From Ralstonia sp. 25mfcol4.1 (GTDB lineage: Bacteria; Pseudomonadota; Gammaproteobacteria; Burkholderiales; Burkholderiaceae), in NCBI RefSeq assembly GCF_900104095.1, contig NZ_FNJO01000013.1, positions 115,173 to 179,172 of the forward strand: DNA of 64,000 bases, read 5' to 3'. A model generated the notes under the pieces. That model ran no database searches. It saw only the letters and a program-made list of their open reading frames with translations, and was not told where the DNA came from. Positions 7,206 to 15,071 of this stretch are shown in pieces. Position 1 is the stretch's first letter, and each line of letters opens with the position of its first letter. The position numbers and the translations under genes were made by a program.

Positions 7206-8162
7206 ATGGCAGGTGATGAATCGCCACCCTGCCCAAAGATGAGTGACCTGTTGCTTGATGCCGTGCGCCGCTATGCGGAGGTGCATGCCGGGCCCACCGG
7301 CATTGCCCCGACTCCCATTCCGGGCCTGACAGCCATCCGGGCGACGGCCCCCAGCGGCATTGACTATGCAATCTCCAGACCGCTCGCGTGCCTTGTCCTG
7401 CAAGGCAGCAAGCGGGTGGCCATGGGCAGCCAGACGTTCGACTTCAGCGCTGGCGAGTCGCTGCTGATTACCTCGGACGTGCCGACGATCAGCCAGATCA
7501 CGCGCGCCAGCACTGACGCGCCGTACTATTCCCTCGTGTTGGATCTCGATGTGGCAGCTGTCGCCGAACTGGCAGCCGAGATAAAGCTCGGGCCGGTCCC
7601 CCAAGAGTCGCCTGTACAGGTCGAACCGTCGGATGCCGATGTCGCGGATGCGGCGCTGCGGCTGATGCGGCTGATTTCGCGTCCGGCGGCAATACCAGTG
7701 CTGCAGGCACAGCTCGTGCGCGAAATCCACTACTGGTTGCTGGTGGGCAAGCATGGCCCGGTGATTCGGCAGATCGGCCGTCCGCAGAGTCACGCTCAAC
7801 GTCTGGCCCGCGCCGTCGCTTTGCTGCGCGCTGAGTTCGCTCAACCGCTTCCGGTTGAACGCCTCGCGTCAACCGCTGGCATGAGCGTGTCGTCCTTTTA
7901 CCAGCACTTCCGCGCAGCCACATCGCTGTCGCCGCTACAGTTCCAGAAGCAGTTGCGCCTCATCGAGGCACGCCGACTCATGACGTCCGAAGGCATTTCG
8001 GCAAGCGATGCTGCGTTTTCCGTGGGTTATGAAAGTGTCCAGCAGTTTACGCGTGAGTACCGCCGGATGTTCGGTCTGCCGCCGGGAAAGGACAGGGAGG
8101 CGGCAATGCAAGGGGCCCAGCCCGACCGATCTGCAGCGCGGGGTGAGGGAATACGCGCTTAG
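7206..8162 (+). CDS. AraC-family transcriptional regulator
   Basis: A 318-residue AraC/XylS regulator with an AraC_N-type ligand domain (about residues 30-180; LQGSKRVAMGSQTFDFSAGESLLI) and a C-terminal double helix-turn-helix (about 205-295). Recognisable are PLPVERLASTAGMSVSSFYQHFRAATSLSPLQFQKQLRL and the second helix AAFSVGYESVQQFTREYRRMFG. The ATG at 7239 (MSDLLLDAV) is a possible alternative start, and neither start has a strong ribosome-binding site. Divergent orientation to the SDR gene suggests local control of that enzyme. The C-terminal 25 residues are an unstructured tail. Confidence 0.85.
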   Translation: MAGDESPPCPKMSDLLLDAVRRYAEVHAGPTGIAPTPIPGLTAIRATAPSGIDYAISRPLACLVLQGSKRVAMGSQTFDFSAGESLLITSDVPTISQITRASTDAPYYSLVLDLDVAAVAELAAEIKLGPVPQESPVQVEPSDADVADAALRLMRLISRPAAIPVLQAQLVREIHYWLLVGKHGPVIRQIGRPQSHAQRLARAVALLRAEFAQPLPVERLASTAGMSVSSFYQHFRAATSLSPLQFQKQLRLIEARRLMTSEGISASDAAFSVGYESVQQFTREYRRMFGLPPGKDREAAMQGAQPDRSAARGEGIRA

Positions 8163-8229
8163 GTGATATGTCGAAGTGCGCGCGTAGTGTCGATGGCAGT
8201 TCAAATGCGCGCATGCGCGGTATGGGGTG

Positions 8230-9135
8230 TCATGCGCCCGGGGATTTCGCTACGCCTCTGCGGACGAGCATGTCAAATAGCAGCTGCGCGGCCGGCGCCA
8301 ACGGGCGCCCTCGGCGCGAGATCAATCCCAAGGTTCGGGTGATCGCCGGTTCGGTCAGTGGTATCGCGAGTAGCCCACTGCTGGACTTTGGCGGCAACGC
8401 CATGCGCGGTACGACACCGATTCCCAGCCCCGCCTCGACCAGGCTTACCAAGGCGGGAACATGATTGACCTCGCAGTACCAACGCGGTCTCACCTGCTGT
8501 CGCGCCAGGGCCTGGTCGATCAGTAGGCGATTGCCGCTGCCTTGCGCGAGCGTGATGTAGTCGAAATCCCCAAGGTCTTTCCAATGGACGCTTTTACGCG
8601 TGGCTAGCGGATGCCCTTTGCGACAGGCGACGACAAACGCCTCCTCAATCAACGGGCAGAATTCGATGTCAGGCTCCTGTGTCCCGATATAGGTAAGACC
8701 AAAATCCGCATCGCCTCGCGTGACGGCGAGCAGCACATCCCCAGAAGACTCATCAATGATGCGCAGGCGTATCCCCGGATATCGCTCGTGATACGGCCCC
8801 ACGACAGAAGGCAGGAAATGGCCTACCGCGGAAGGCACGCAGGCTAGCGTCACCTCGCCCGACAGCCGCTCGGAAACGGTCTGAATGCCGAGCATGGCCT
8901 CTTCCAACTCATTGATCACGTTGCGTGCCTTGTGGACGAACATGCGCCCCACGGTCGTCAGCTCCACCTTCCGCGTGGTCCGTGTGAAAAGCGCGACGCC
9001 CAGCGCATCTTCCAGTTTGTCCACGCGGCGCGAAAGCGCCGACTGTGACAGGAACATCGAATCCGAGGCCGCTTTGAAGCTTCCAAGGTCGGCGACGGCC
9101 AGAAACGCCCGCAAATCCGCGAGATCGAAATTCAT
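8230..9135 (-). CDS. LysR-family transcriptional regulator
   Basis: A 301-residue LysR-type regulator. The winged helix-turn-helix covers residues 1-60 (LRAFLAVADLGSFKAASDSM, LSQSALSRRVDKLEDALGVALF). The periplasmic-binding-like effector domain covers 90-295. It is divergent from a Bug receptor/dehydrogenase operon, with a perfect inverted repeat in the shared promoter. It probably senses the substrate or a pathway intermediate of that operon (inference). Confidence 0.9.
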   Translation of the reverse strand: MNFDLADLRAFLAVADLGSFKAASDSMFLSQSALSRRVDKLEDALGVALFTRTTRKVELTTVGRMFVHKARNVINELEEAMLGIQTVSERLSGEVTLACVPSAVGHFLPSVVGPYHERYPGIRLRIIDESSGDVLLAVTRGDADFGLTYIGTQEPDIEFCPLIEEAFVVACRKGHPLATRKSVHWKDLGDFDYITLAQGSGNRLLIDQALARQQVRPRWYCEVNHVPALVSLVEAGLGIGVVPRMALPPKSSSGLLAIPLTEPAITRTLGLISRRGRPLAPAAQLLFDMLVRRGVAKSPGA

Positions 9136-9144
9136 GTGTATAAC

Positions 9145-9167
9145 GCAAAAATACTTGTGATTTTTGC
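9145..9167. promoter_or_regulatory. LysR-type operator, inverted repeat GCAAAAAT-N7-ATTTTTGC
   Basis: Perfect 8-bp arms (GCAAAAAT at 9145-9152 and ATTTTTGC at 9160-9167) around ACTTGTG. The site begins 10 bases upstream of the LysR start and lies 83 bases before the divergent receptor start, where a LysR recognition site is expected. It contains the T-N11-A pattern of LysR boxes. Confidence 0.7.
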
Positions 9168-9249
9168 ACTTTACACTGGAATCCGGTACGCGCGATCATT
9201 CGCAGCACGGACAGCGAAGTCATGCCGTCCTGACCAAGCAGGAGACAAA

Positions 9250-10257
9250 ATGCCCAAACAAGTACGCGAGCCGGTACGCGGCATGTCGCGCCGTGCCGCG
9301 CTTGCCGCCCTCGCGATGCCGCTAGCCACTCTGCTGATTCCCGCCCAAGCGCAGACGTGGACACCCGTCAGGCCCATCCGGCTGATCGTCCCCTACGGTC
9401 CCGGCGGAAGCTCGGACGCCATTGCACGCGTCATCGCGGCCGAAATGTCGAAGGGCCTCGGCCAACAAATCGTGGTGGACAACAAGGGCGGCGGCCAGGG
9501 TGTCATCGCGATGCAGGAAACCGCGCGCGCCGCGCCCGATGGCTACACCCTGGTTCTCGGCCACGTGGGCACGCTTGCCGTCAACCCAGCCATGATGCGC
9601 AAGCTTCCCTACGATGCCTCGAAGGACTTCGCGCCGGTAACGTTGCTCGCAAAGGTGCCGATGGTGTTCGCGGTGGGGCCGTCCGTCCATAGCGATTCCC
9701 TCAAGGCATTCATCATGAAGGCCAAGGCGAAGCCTGGCGCGATGACTTACGGCTCCGCGGGCAACGGTAGCGCTGGCAATGTCGCCTTCGAGATGCTCAA
9801 GCAGACCGCGCATATCGATCTTGTGCACGTGCCATACAAAGGTACCGGTGCCCAGATTACCGACTTGCTCGCCGGCAACATTGACGCCGCGTCGGCGGGC
9901 CTGGCGGGCATCCTGCAACACGCCAAGGCAGGCAAGCTGCGCATCCTCGCGGTTGGATCGGCAAAACGCCTTGCACCAATCCCCAACGTTCCCACTATTG
10001 CCGAGGAAGGCTACCCGGGATTCGAAAGTTCCCAGTGGTTCGGGCTGATGGCACCGGCTGGCACGCCCGCACCGGTTGTCAGCCGTCTCCATGCCGAGGC
10101 CGTAAAGGCCCTGGCTACGCCACTGGTGCGACAACGCCTTGAGGAAGACGCGAGCACGCCTGTCGGCGCCGGCAGTACCGAGTTCGCGGCATTCATTCGA
10201 ACCGAGCAACAGCGCTGGGGCACTGTAGTGCGCAGCGCGGGCATCCAGGCCAACTAA
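9250..10257 (+). CDS. Bug/TctC-family solute receptor
   Basis: A 335-residue periplasmic receptor. The start at 9250 is preceded by AGGAGACA; the longer frame from 9136 would run through the LysR operator. The leader has a twin-arginine-like MSRRAALAALAMPLATLLI and ends AQAQ. Family motifs are PIRLIVPYGPGGSSDAIAR, VVDNKGGGQG, AAPDGYTLVLGHVG, LVHVPYKGTGAQITDLLAG and IPNVPTIAEEGYPG. It is the first gene of an operon with an Ldh-family dehydrogenase and a second solute-binding-like protein. The receptor probably binds a carboxylate that the dehydrogenase oxidises or reduces (inference). Confidence 0.9.
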   Translation: MPKQVREPVRGMSRRAALAALAMPLATLLIPAQAQTWTPVRPIRLIVPYGPGGSSDAIARVIAAEMSKGLGQQIVVDNKGGGQGVIAMQETARAAPDGYTLVLGHVGTLAVNPAMMRKLPYDASKDFAPVTLLAKVPMVFAVGPSVHSDSLKAFIMKAKAKPGAMTYGSAGNGSAGNVAFEMLKQTAHIDLVHVPYKGTGAQITDLLAGNIDAASAGLAGILQHAKAGKLRILAVGSAKRLAPIPNVPTIAEEGYPGFESSQWFGLMAPAGTPAPVVSRLHAEAVKALATPLVRQRLEEDASTPVGAGSTEFAAFIRTEQQRWGTVVRSAGIQAN

Positions 10258-10277
10258 ATCCCTCAGAGATTTTCCGC

Positions 10278-11321
10278 ATGCAACAAGATCGAATCACCCT
10301 ATCCGAAGCCGAGCTGCGCCAACTAGGAACGCGGGCGTTCCAGGGGCTGGGCCTGACCGAAAGCGATGCCCGTGATGTCATTGACATCCTCGTGCTGGCA
10401 GACCTTTTCGGGCTGAGTACCCACGGCCTGTCCCGCATTGAATCCTATGGCGAACGCCTGCTGTCCGGCGGTATCTCGGCACGTCCCGCCATCACCATCG
10501 AGCGTGCCGCACCGGCGCTGGTAAAGGTCGATGGCGGCAACGCCGTCGGTCCGCTCGCAGGCATGAAGGCGCTGCGCGCCGCAATGGAAGTCGCCGGGCA
10601 ATTCGGCATCGGCATGGCCTTCGTCCGGGGCAGCAACCACTTCGGGCCGGTTTCACCCTACAGCTATATTGCCGCGGAAGCCGGGTTCGCCAGCATGATC
10701 GGCAGCAACGCCACGACGACCATCGCGCCATGGGGCGGCAGCGATGCGCGCCTGGGCAACAGCCCGCTAGGCTTCGGCGTACCCGGGCATGACGGCCGCC
10801 ACTTCCTGCTGGATATGGCCATGAGCGTGGCCGCGCGCGCCAAGATCCGCAATGCGCTCAAGGCAGGACACCCCATCCCGGATTCCTGGGCCACCGACGC
10901 GCAGGGACGACAGACTACCGACCCCAAAGCCGCTCTCGATGGCTTCCTGCTACCTATTGGCGGGCACAAGGGCTATGGGTTGGCCTTGATGGTCGACCTC
11001 TTCGCCGGATTGCTCTCGGACGCGGCGTACCTCACGCACGTCAAGTCCTGGGTCGATGCACCTGACGAACCCCAGAACCTCGGCCATTTCTTCATCCTGA
11101 TAGATACCCGGCGACTGGGCTCCGCACAATGGCTGGCTGCACGAATGAAGGACTTTGCAGCCATCCTCAAGGGCAGCGCTCCGGCCGAGCCGGGCAAGCC
11201 GGTCATCGTTCCCGGGGAGATCGAGCTCGACAAGCTGACACTTCAGCGCGAAACGGGCATTGTCATGGATCCTGCCGTGAAGGCACTACTGGATCGACAT
11301 GCGAATGCAAAGGCCAACTGA
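10278..11321 (+). CDS. Ldh-family (malate/L-lactate/sulfolactate) dehydrogenase
   Basis: A 347-residue member of the Ldh_2 family (PF02615), NAD(P)-dependent oxidoreductases of 2-hydroxy acids with no Rossmann fold. Visible signatures are LADLFGLSTHGLSRIESY near residues 38-55 (catalytic His in the STHG segment), VRGSNHFGPVSPYSYIA near 115-131, NATTTIAPWGG and LGNSPLGFGVPG. GGHKGYGLALMVDLFAGLLS lies near 227-246. It is separated from the receptor gene by 20 bases, and the next gene starts immediately after the stop. The precise 2-hydroxyacid substrate is not readable. Confidence 0.85.
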   Translation: MQQDRITLSEAELRQLGTRAFQGLGLTESDARDVIDILVLADLFGLSTHGLSRIESYGERLLSGGISARPAITIERAAPALVKVDGGNAVGPLAGMKALRAAMEVAGQFGIGMAFVRGSNHFGPVSPYSYIAAEAGFASMIGSNATTTIAPWGGSDARLGNSPLGFGVPGHDGRHFLLDMAMSVAARAKIRNALKAGHPIPDSWATDAQGRQTTDPKAALDGFLLPIGGHKGYGLALMVDLFAGLLSDAAYLTHVKSWVDAPDEPQNLGHFFILIDTRRLGSAQWLAARMKDFAAILKGSAPAEPGKPVIVPGEIELDKLTLQRETGIVMDPAVKALLDRHANAKAN

Positions 11322-11342
11322 ATGACGCACGCCGGAGACACC

Positions 11343-12074
11343 ATGACCGATGACAATGCGCGGCGCGAGCTTGCGCCGACTGGAATCATTCGCGCGTCTA
11401 TCAATGTTGGAAACCCAATCCTCGCAAACCTCGATGCCCAGGGAAATCCAGTCGGCGTTTCAGTAGACCTGGCCGGCGAGTTTGCCCGTCGTCTTGGCGT
11501 CCCGCTCGAACTTGTCGTGTTCGACTCTGCGGGAAAGTCGGTCGATGCGGTCACGGCCGGGCAGGCTGACTTCGGATTCTTTGCCATCGACCCGGTCCGA
11601 GGGGCTGGCATTGCCTTTTCCGCACCCTACGTGCTGATCGAAGGCGCATACCTGGTCAGGAACGACTCCCCGGTCAGGACGAACGATGAAGTCGACCTTC
11701 CCGGATGCAGCGTTGTGGTGGGCAAAGGTAGCGCCTACGACCTGCATCTCACGCGTGCGTTGCGACAGGCTCACATCGTGCGCGCCCCAACGTCTCCGTC
11801 CGTTGTGCAAACATTCCTGGAACAGGGCGCGGACGTGGCTGCCGGAGTTCGACAGCAATTGGAAGTCGATGCCGCGCGCACGCCAGGCCTGAGGCTGCTG
11901 CCGGGCCGCTTCATGGTCATACAGCAGGCCATGGGCCTTCCCAGGGCCCGAAGCGCTGAAGCAGTGGAACTGCTCTGGCGGTTCGTCGAGGAAATGAAGG
12001 CCTCCGGATTCGTCTCGGACGCGCTCACCCGTCACGGAATCGAAGGTGCGTCTGTCGCGCCCATGACATCATAG
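11343..12074 (+). CDS. Periplasmic-binding-fold (SBP_bac_3) protein without a signal peptide
   Basis: About 243 residues. The start at 11343 is preferred because CGGAGACACC precedes it; an upstream in-frame ATG at 11322 directly follows the previous stop. The protein aligns in style with amino-acid ABC receptors: IIRASINVGNPILANLDAQGNPVGVSVDLAGEFARRLG, then VDAVTAGQADFGFFAIDPVRGAGIAFSAPYVLIEGAYLV, and a C-terminal FVEEMKASGFVSDALTRHG. No hydrophobic leader or lipobox is present, so it should stay in the cytoplasm. No ABC permease genes are nearby. It may have become an intracellular ligand-binding or enzymatic protein tied to the dehydrogenase operon. Confidence 0.7.
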   Translation: MTDDNARRELAPTGIIRASINVGNPILANLDAQGNPVGVSVDLAGEFARRLGVPLELVVFDSAGKSVDAVTAGQADFGFFAIDPVRGAGIAFSAPYVLIEGAYLVRNDSPVRTNDEVDLPGCSVVVGKGSAYDLHLTRALRQAHIVRAPTSPSVVQTFLEQGADVAAGVRQQLEVDAARTPGLRLLPGRFMVIQQAMGLPRARSAEAVELLWRFVEEMKASGFVSDALTRHGIEGASVAPMTS

Positions 12075-12376
12075 CGACTGACAGATTCCCCGACAGCTCG
12101 CCACCTGTAAGCGGCGATGCACGGTGCAACTCGGGGTTCGCCTACACGCCCCCCGGCGGGGGGCGTTCTGCATCCTGACTGGGAACGGCGTCGTGGGCGG
12201 CAGCTGGTACGAAGCGGCACGACGGTAATCTCGCGCAATCACGGCGTGAGATGCGCGGAATGGTAAATGACGCAAGTCCTAGAGACTCCCCTCTATGTCT
12301 GTCACTGCACCGTCTGTCAACGTCGAAACGGGCGCGCGGCACTCCCGGTCATGCGGATCGCAATTTGGGGGAGCCG
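12075..12376. other. Convergent intergenic region with a GC hairpin
   Basis: No convincing gene is seen in these 302 bases between convergent operons. A perfect 9-bp hairpin (ACGCCCCCC-GGC-GGGGGGCGT, 12146-12166) could act as a terminator or transcript-end stabiliser, although no T run follows it. Confidence 0.5.
12146..12166. terminator. Terminator-like GC hairpin between convergent operons
   Basis: A 9-bp perfect stem with a 3-base loop, 72 bases after the stop of the solute-binding-like gene. It lacks a T tract, so efficiency as an intrinsic terminator is uncertain. Confidence 0.45.
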
Positions 12377-13825
12377 TTACCCGGCAACGCATCCGGCATG
12401 GACATATGCGGTCTTTACCGTCGTGTAGAACTCGCGTGCGTAGCTGCCCTGTTCGCGTGGCCCATAGCTAGAGCCTTTTCTACCGCCAAACGGCACGTGG
12501 TAGTCAACGCCGGCCGTGGCCGTGTTGACCATGACCATGCCTGCTTGCGCATGGCGACGGAAATGGGCCGCGTACTTCAAAGACGTGGTGCAGATGCCTG
12601 CCGACAGGCCAAATCGCGTGTCATTGGCCACGGCCAGCCCTTCCTCGTAGTCCTTCACGCGAATCACCGAGGCGACCGGGCCGAACACTTCCTCCTGATT
12701 AATGCGCATGGTCGAAGTGGTGTCGACCACAAGCGCAGGCGTTAGAAAGAAGCCCGGCGCGGCAAGCTCAAGCCGCTCGCCCCCGAATACCGTACCACCC
12801 TCCTCACGCGCGATCGCGATGTAGCGTTGGTCCTGCTCGAGCTGTCGCGCGTCAACGACCGGGCCAATTTGCGTATCGGGCGCCAATGCATCGCCCACGC
12901 GCAGGGCTGCCATGCGGCTTCGCATGGCATCGACAAAGCGGTCATGGATATTCGCTGTGACGATCAGGCGGCTCGAGGCCGTGCAGCGCTGGCCGGTCGA
13001 GTAGAACGCACCATTGATGCAGGCTTCCACCGCGACATCGAGGTCGGCATCGTCGAGCACGACCATCGGATTCTTGCCGCCCATCTCGAGCTGGAATTTC
13101 TTCCCAGACGCCACGCAGCGCGCAGCAATGCCACTGCCCGTGGCGACGGAGCCGGTAAAGCTGATGGCGTCCAGGCCGCTCGATGCAACCATGGCCTCTC
13201 CGACTACCGCGCCGCGGCCCATCACCAGATTGAGCACACCCTGTGGCAAGCCTGACTCAACCAGGATATTGACGAGTTCCCACGCGCTGCCCGGCACCAG
13301 TTCCGCAGGTTTGAAGACAACGCAGTTGCCATAGGCCAGCGCGGGTGCGATCTTCCACGCGGGAATCGCCATCGGGAAGTTCCATGGGGTGATCAGCCCG
13401 ATGACGCCAAGCGGCTCGCGCGTGACCTCGACGGTCATGCCGGGACGCACCGACGGCAGGATTTCGCCTCCGAGCCGCAGCGCCTCGCCAGCAAAGAACT
13501 TGAAAATCTGGCCGGCGCGCGCGACTTCCCCGATGGCTTCGGCCAGCGTCTTGCCCTCCTCACGTGCCAGCAGCCGGCCCAATTCGGCCTTGCGCGCCAG
13601 GATCGTGGTGCCAGCCTGGTCGAGCACGTCGAAGCGCTGCTGCGGCGTGGACAGCGACCACGATACAAATGCCTGGCGCGCCGCCGCGATGGCGCGCTGC
13701 GTGTCCTCGGCATCGGCCTGGGCGAAATGACCGATCACATCGTTCAAATTGGACGGATTGACGTTCGGTGCCGTGCACTGGCCGTCCACCCACTGTCCGT
13801 CAATATGGTTGGGAAACGATTTCAT
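12377..13825 (-). CDS. xylA: Alpha-ketoglutarate-semialdehyde (2,5-dioxovalerate) dehydrogenase
   Basis: A 482-residue NAD(P)-dependent aldehyde dehydrogenase. Visible are the cofactor segments TPWNFPMAIPAWKIAPALAYGN (about residues 146-167), FTGSVATGSGIA (224-235) and the catalytic Glu in LEMGGKNP (about 256). The nucleophile Cys lies in GQRCTASSR (about 286). The third position in an operon with an IlvD/Edd dehydratase and an FAH-family dehydratase identifies the step: oxidation of 2-oxoglutarate semialdehyde to 2-oxoglutarate, the end of the Weimberg route. The gene name follows the Caulobacter xyl operon and does not mean xylose isomerase. The start is 24 bases downstream of the preceding stop. 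Confidence 0.85.
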   Translation of the reverse strand: MKSFPNHIDGQWVDGQCTAPNVNPSNLNDVIGHFAQADAEDTQRAIAAARQAFVSWSLSTPQQRFDVLDQAGTTILARKAELGRLLAREEGKTLAEAIGEVARAGQIFKFFAGEALRLGGEILPSVRPGMTVEVTREPLGVIGLITPWNFPMAIPAWKIAPALAYGNCVVFKPAELVPGSAWELVNILVESGLPQGVLNLVMGRGAVVGEAMVASSGLDAISFTGSVATGSGIAARCVASGKKFQLEMGGKNPMVVLDDADLDVAVEACINGAFYSTGQRCTASSRLIVTANIHDRFVDAMRSRMAALRVGDALAPDTQIGPVVDARQLEQDQRYIAIAREEGGTVFGGERLELAAPGFFLTPALVVDTTSTMRINQEEVFGPVASVIRVKDYEEGLAVANDTRFGLSAGICTTSLKYAAHFRRHAQAGMVMVNTATAGVDYHVPFGGRKGSSYGPREQGSYAREFYTTVKTAYVHAGCVAG

Positions 13826-13849
13826 GGCGATTCTTGCAGGATCAGGGCA

Positions 13850-15031
13850 TCAGGTATTGAGCAGGCCGCGGGCGGCCAGGCTGGCGTACAGCGCGCGCAC
13901 GCCGAACGTCCACGGCGTAATCTCGGTACTGAGCCGCACCGTGTTCACCAACGCACCGAGCGCAGGCGTCGAAATGGTGACGCGGTCGCCAAGGTGGTGG
14001 GTAAATCCGGCGCCGGGCGCGTCACGGTCCTGGATCGGCGAGAACATCGTGCCCAGGAAGAGCATGAAGCCGTCCGGGTACTGGTGATGCGCGCCCCAGG
14101 TCTGGGCGACCAGGTCGGCGGGGTCGCGGCTGATCTCGCGCATATGGCTGACGCCGTCGAGCACAAACTGGTCGTCAGCGCCTTCCACGCGCAGAGACAG
14201 GCTGGCCCCGCGCACGCTGTCCAGCGTGAAGCCATCGTCGAACAGCCGCACGAACGGACCGATCGCGCACGAGCCGTTGTTGTCCTTGCACTTGCCGAGC
14301 AGCAGTGCCGAACGGCCTTCGATATCGCGCAGGTTCACGTCATTGCCAAGCGTGGCGCCCACGGGCGTGCCCCTGCTGTTGACGGCCAGCACGATTTCCG
14401 GCTCGGGGTTGTTCCACACCGACGCCTGCAGCAAGCCGACGTCCGCGCCAAAGCCCACCGCCGACATCGGCTGCGACTTTGAGAACACCTCGGCGTCGGG
14501 GCCAATGCCGACTTCCATGTACTGCGACCAGGCGCCGCGCCGTTCGAGCTCGGCCTTCAGCCGCATGGCGGCGTCCGAACCCGGAACGATCTTCGACAGG
14601 TCGGTGCCGATGGTGGCGGCAATTGTCTCGCGCACGGCCTTGGCCTTGGCCGGATCGCCTCCCGCCTGCTCCTCGATCACGCGTTCGATCAGGCTCACGG
14701 CGAAAGTCACGCCGCAGGCCTTGATGGCCTGCACGTCGCACGGGGCCAGCAGTTGCGCCGAGCCGGCCTGGCCATCGAGCGCGGCCTGCAGCAACGGCTC
14801 TACGCGGCCGAGCGATGCGCCGTTGGCTGTGCGCGCAATCTCGACAGCGTCGGCGCGGTCGAACAGATCGGCGGTCGTGGGAACGGTGGACGTGATGTCG
14901 AACACCTCGCCACCGCGCACGGCGACGACGCACGGGCCGGCGTGGGCACCATCGTGCCGCCAGACGCGGCCGATCAGCAGCGCCTGCGCGAGGTCCTGGG
15001 GCAGGCAGTCGGAAGGGGAAAGGGTATGCAT
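13850..15031 (-). CDS. xylX: FAH-family 2-keto-3-deoxy-pentonate dehydratase
   Basis: A 393-residue fumarylacetoacetate-hydrolase-fold protein. Metal-site signatures in the second half include SLIERVIEEQ (about residue 137) and the VWNNPEPEIVLAVNSRG segment (about 207-223). GNDVNLRDIEGRSALLLGKCKDNNGSCAIGP follows near 230-260. Size and fold match the Caulobacter 2-keto-3-deoxy-D-xylonate dehydratase (XylX) and the related L-arabonate-pathway AraD1-type enzymes. It sits between an IlvD/Edd dehydratase and a semialdehyde dehydrogenase, so it should convert 2-keto-3-deoxy-pentonate to 2-oxoglutarate semialdehyde. Confidence 0.85.
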   Translation of the reverse strand: MHTLSPSDCLPQDLAQALLIGRVWRHDGAHAGPCVVAVRGGEVFDITSTVPTTADLFDRADAVEIARTANGASLGRVEPLLQAALDGQAGSAQLLAPCDVQAIKACGVTFAVSLIERVIEEQAGGDPAKAKAVRETIAATIGTDLSKIVPGSDAAMRLKAELERRGAWSQYMEVGIGPDAEVFSKSQPMSAVGFGADVGLLQASVWNNPEPEIVLAVNSRGTPVGATLGNDVNLRDIEGRSALLLGKCKDNNGSCAIGPFVRLFDDGFTLDSVRGASLSLRVEGADDQFVLDGVSHMREISRDPADLVAQTWGAHHQYPDGFMLFLGTMFSPIQDRDAPGAGFTHHLGDRVTISTPALGALVNTVRLSTEITPWTFGVRALYASLAARGLLNT

Positions 15032-15071
15032 GGTTACCTCGACGACGGTTCTGTTTGCGGATGGATGTCAG

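Noticed and set aside
6315..7844. A 509-codon version of the SDR gene extending across the AraC gene
   Set aside because: Residues before MTTISLVTGAS have no family match and lie opposite the AraC gene; AAGGAG precedes the start at 7070.
12146..12166. GC hairpin considered as a riboswitch or attachment site
   Set aside because: Simple 9-bp stem between convergent genes; terminator-like structure is sufficient.
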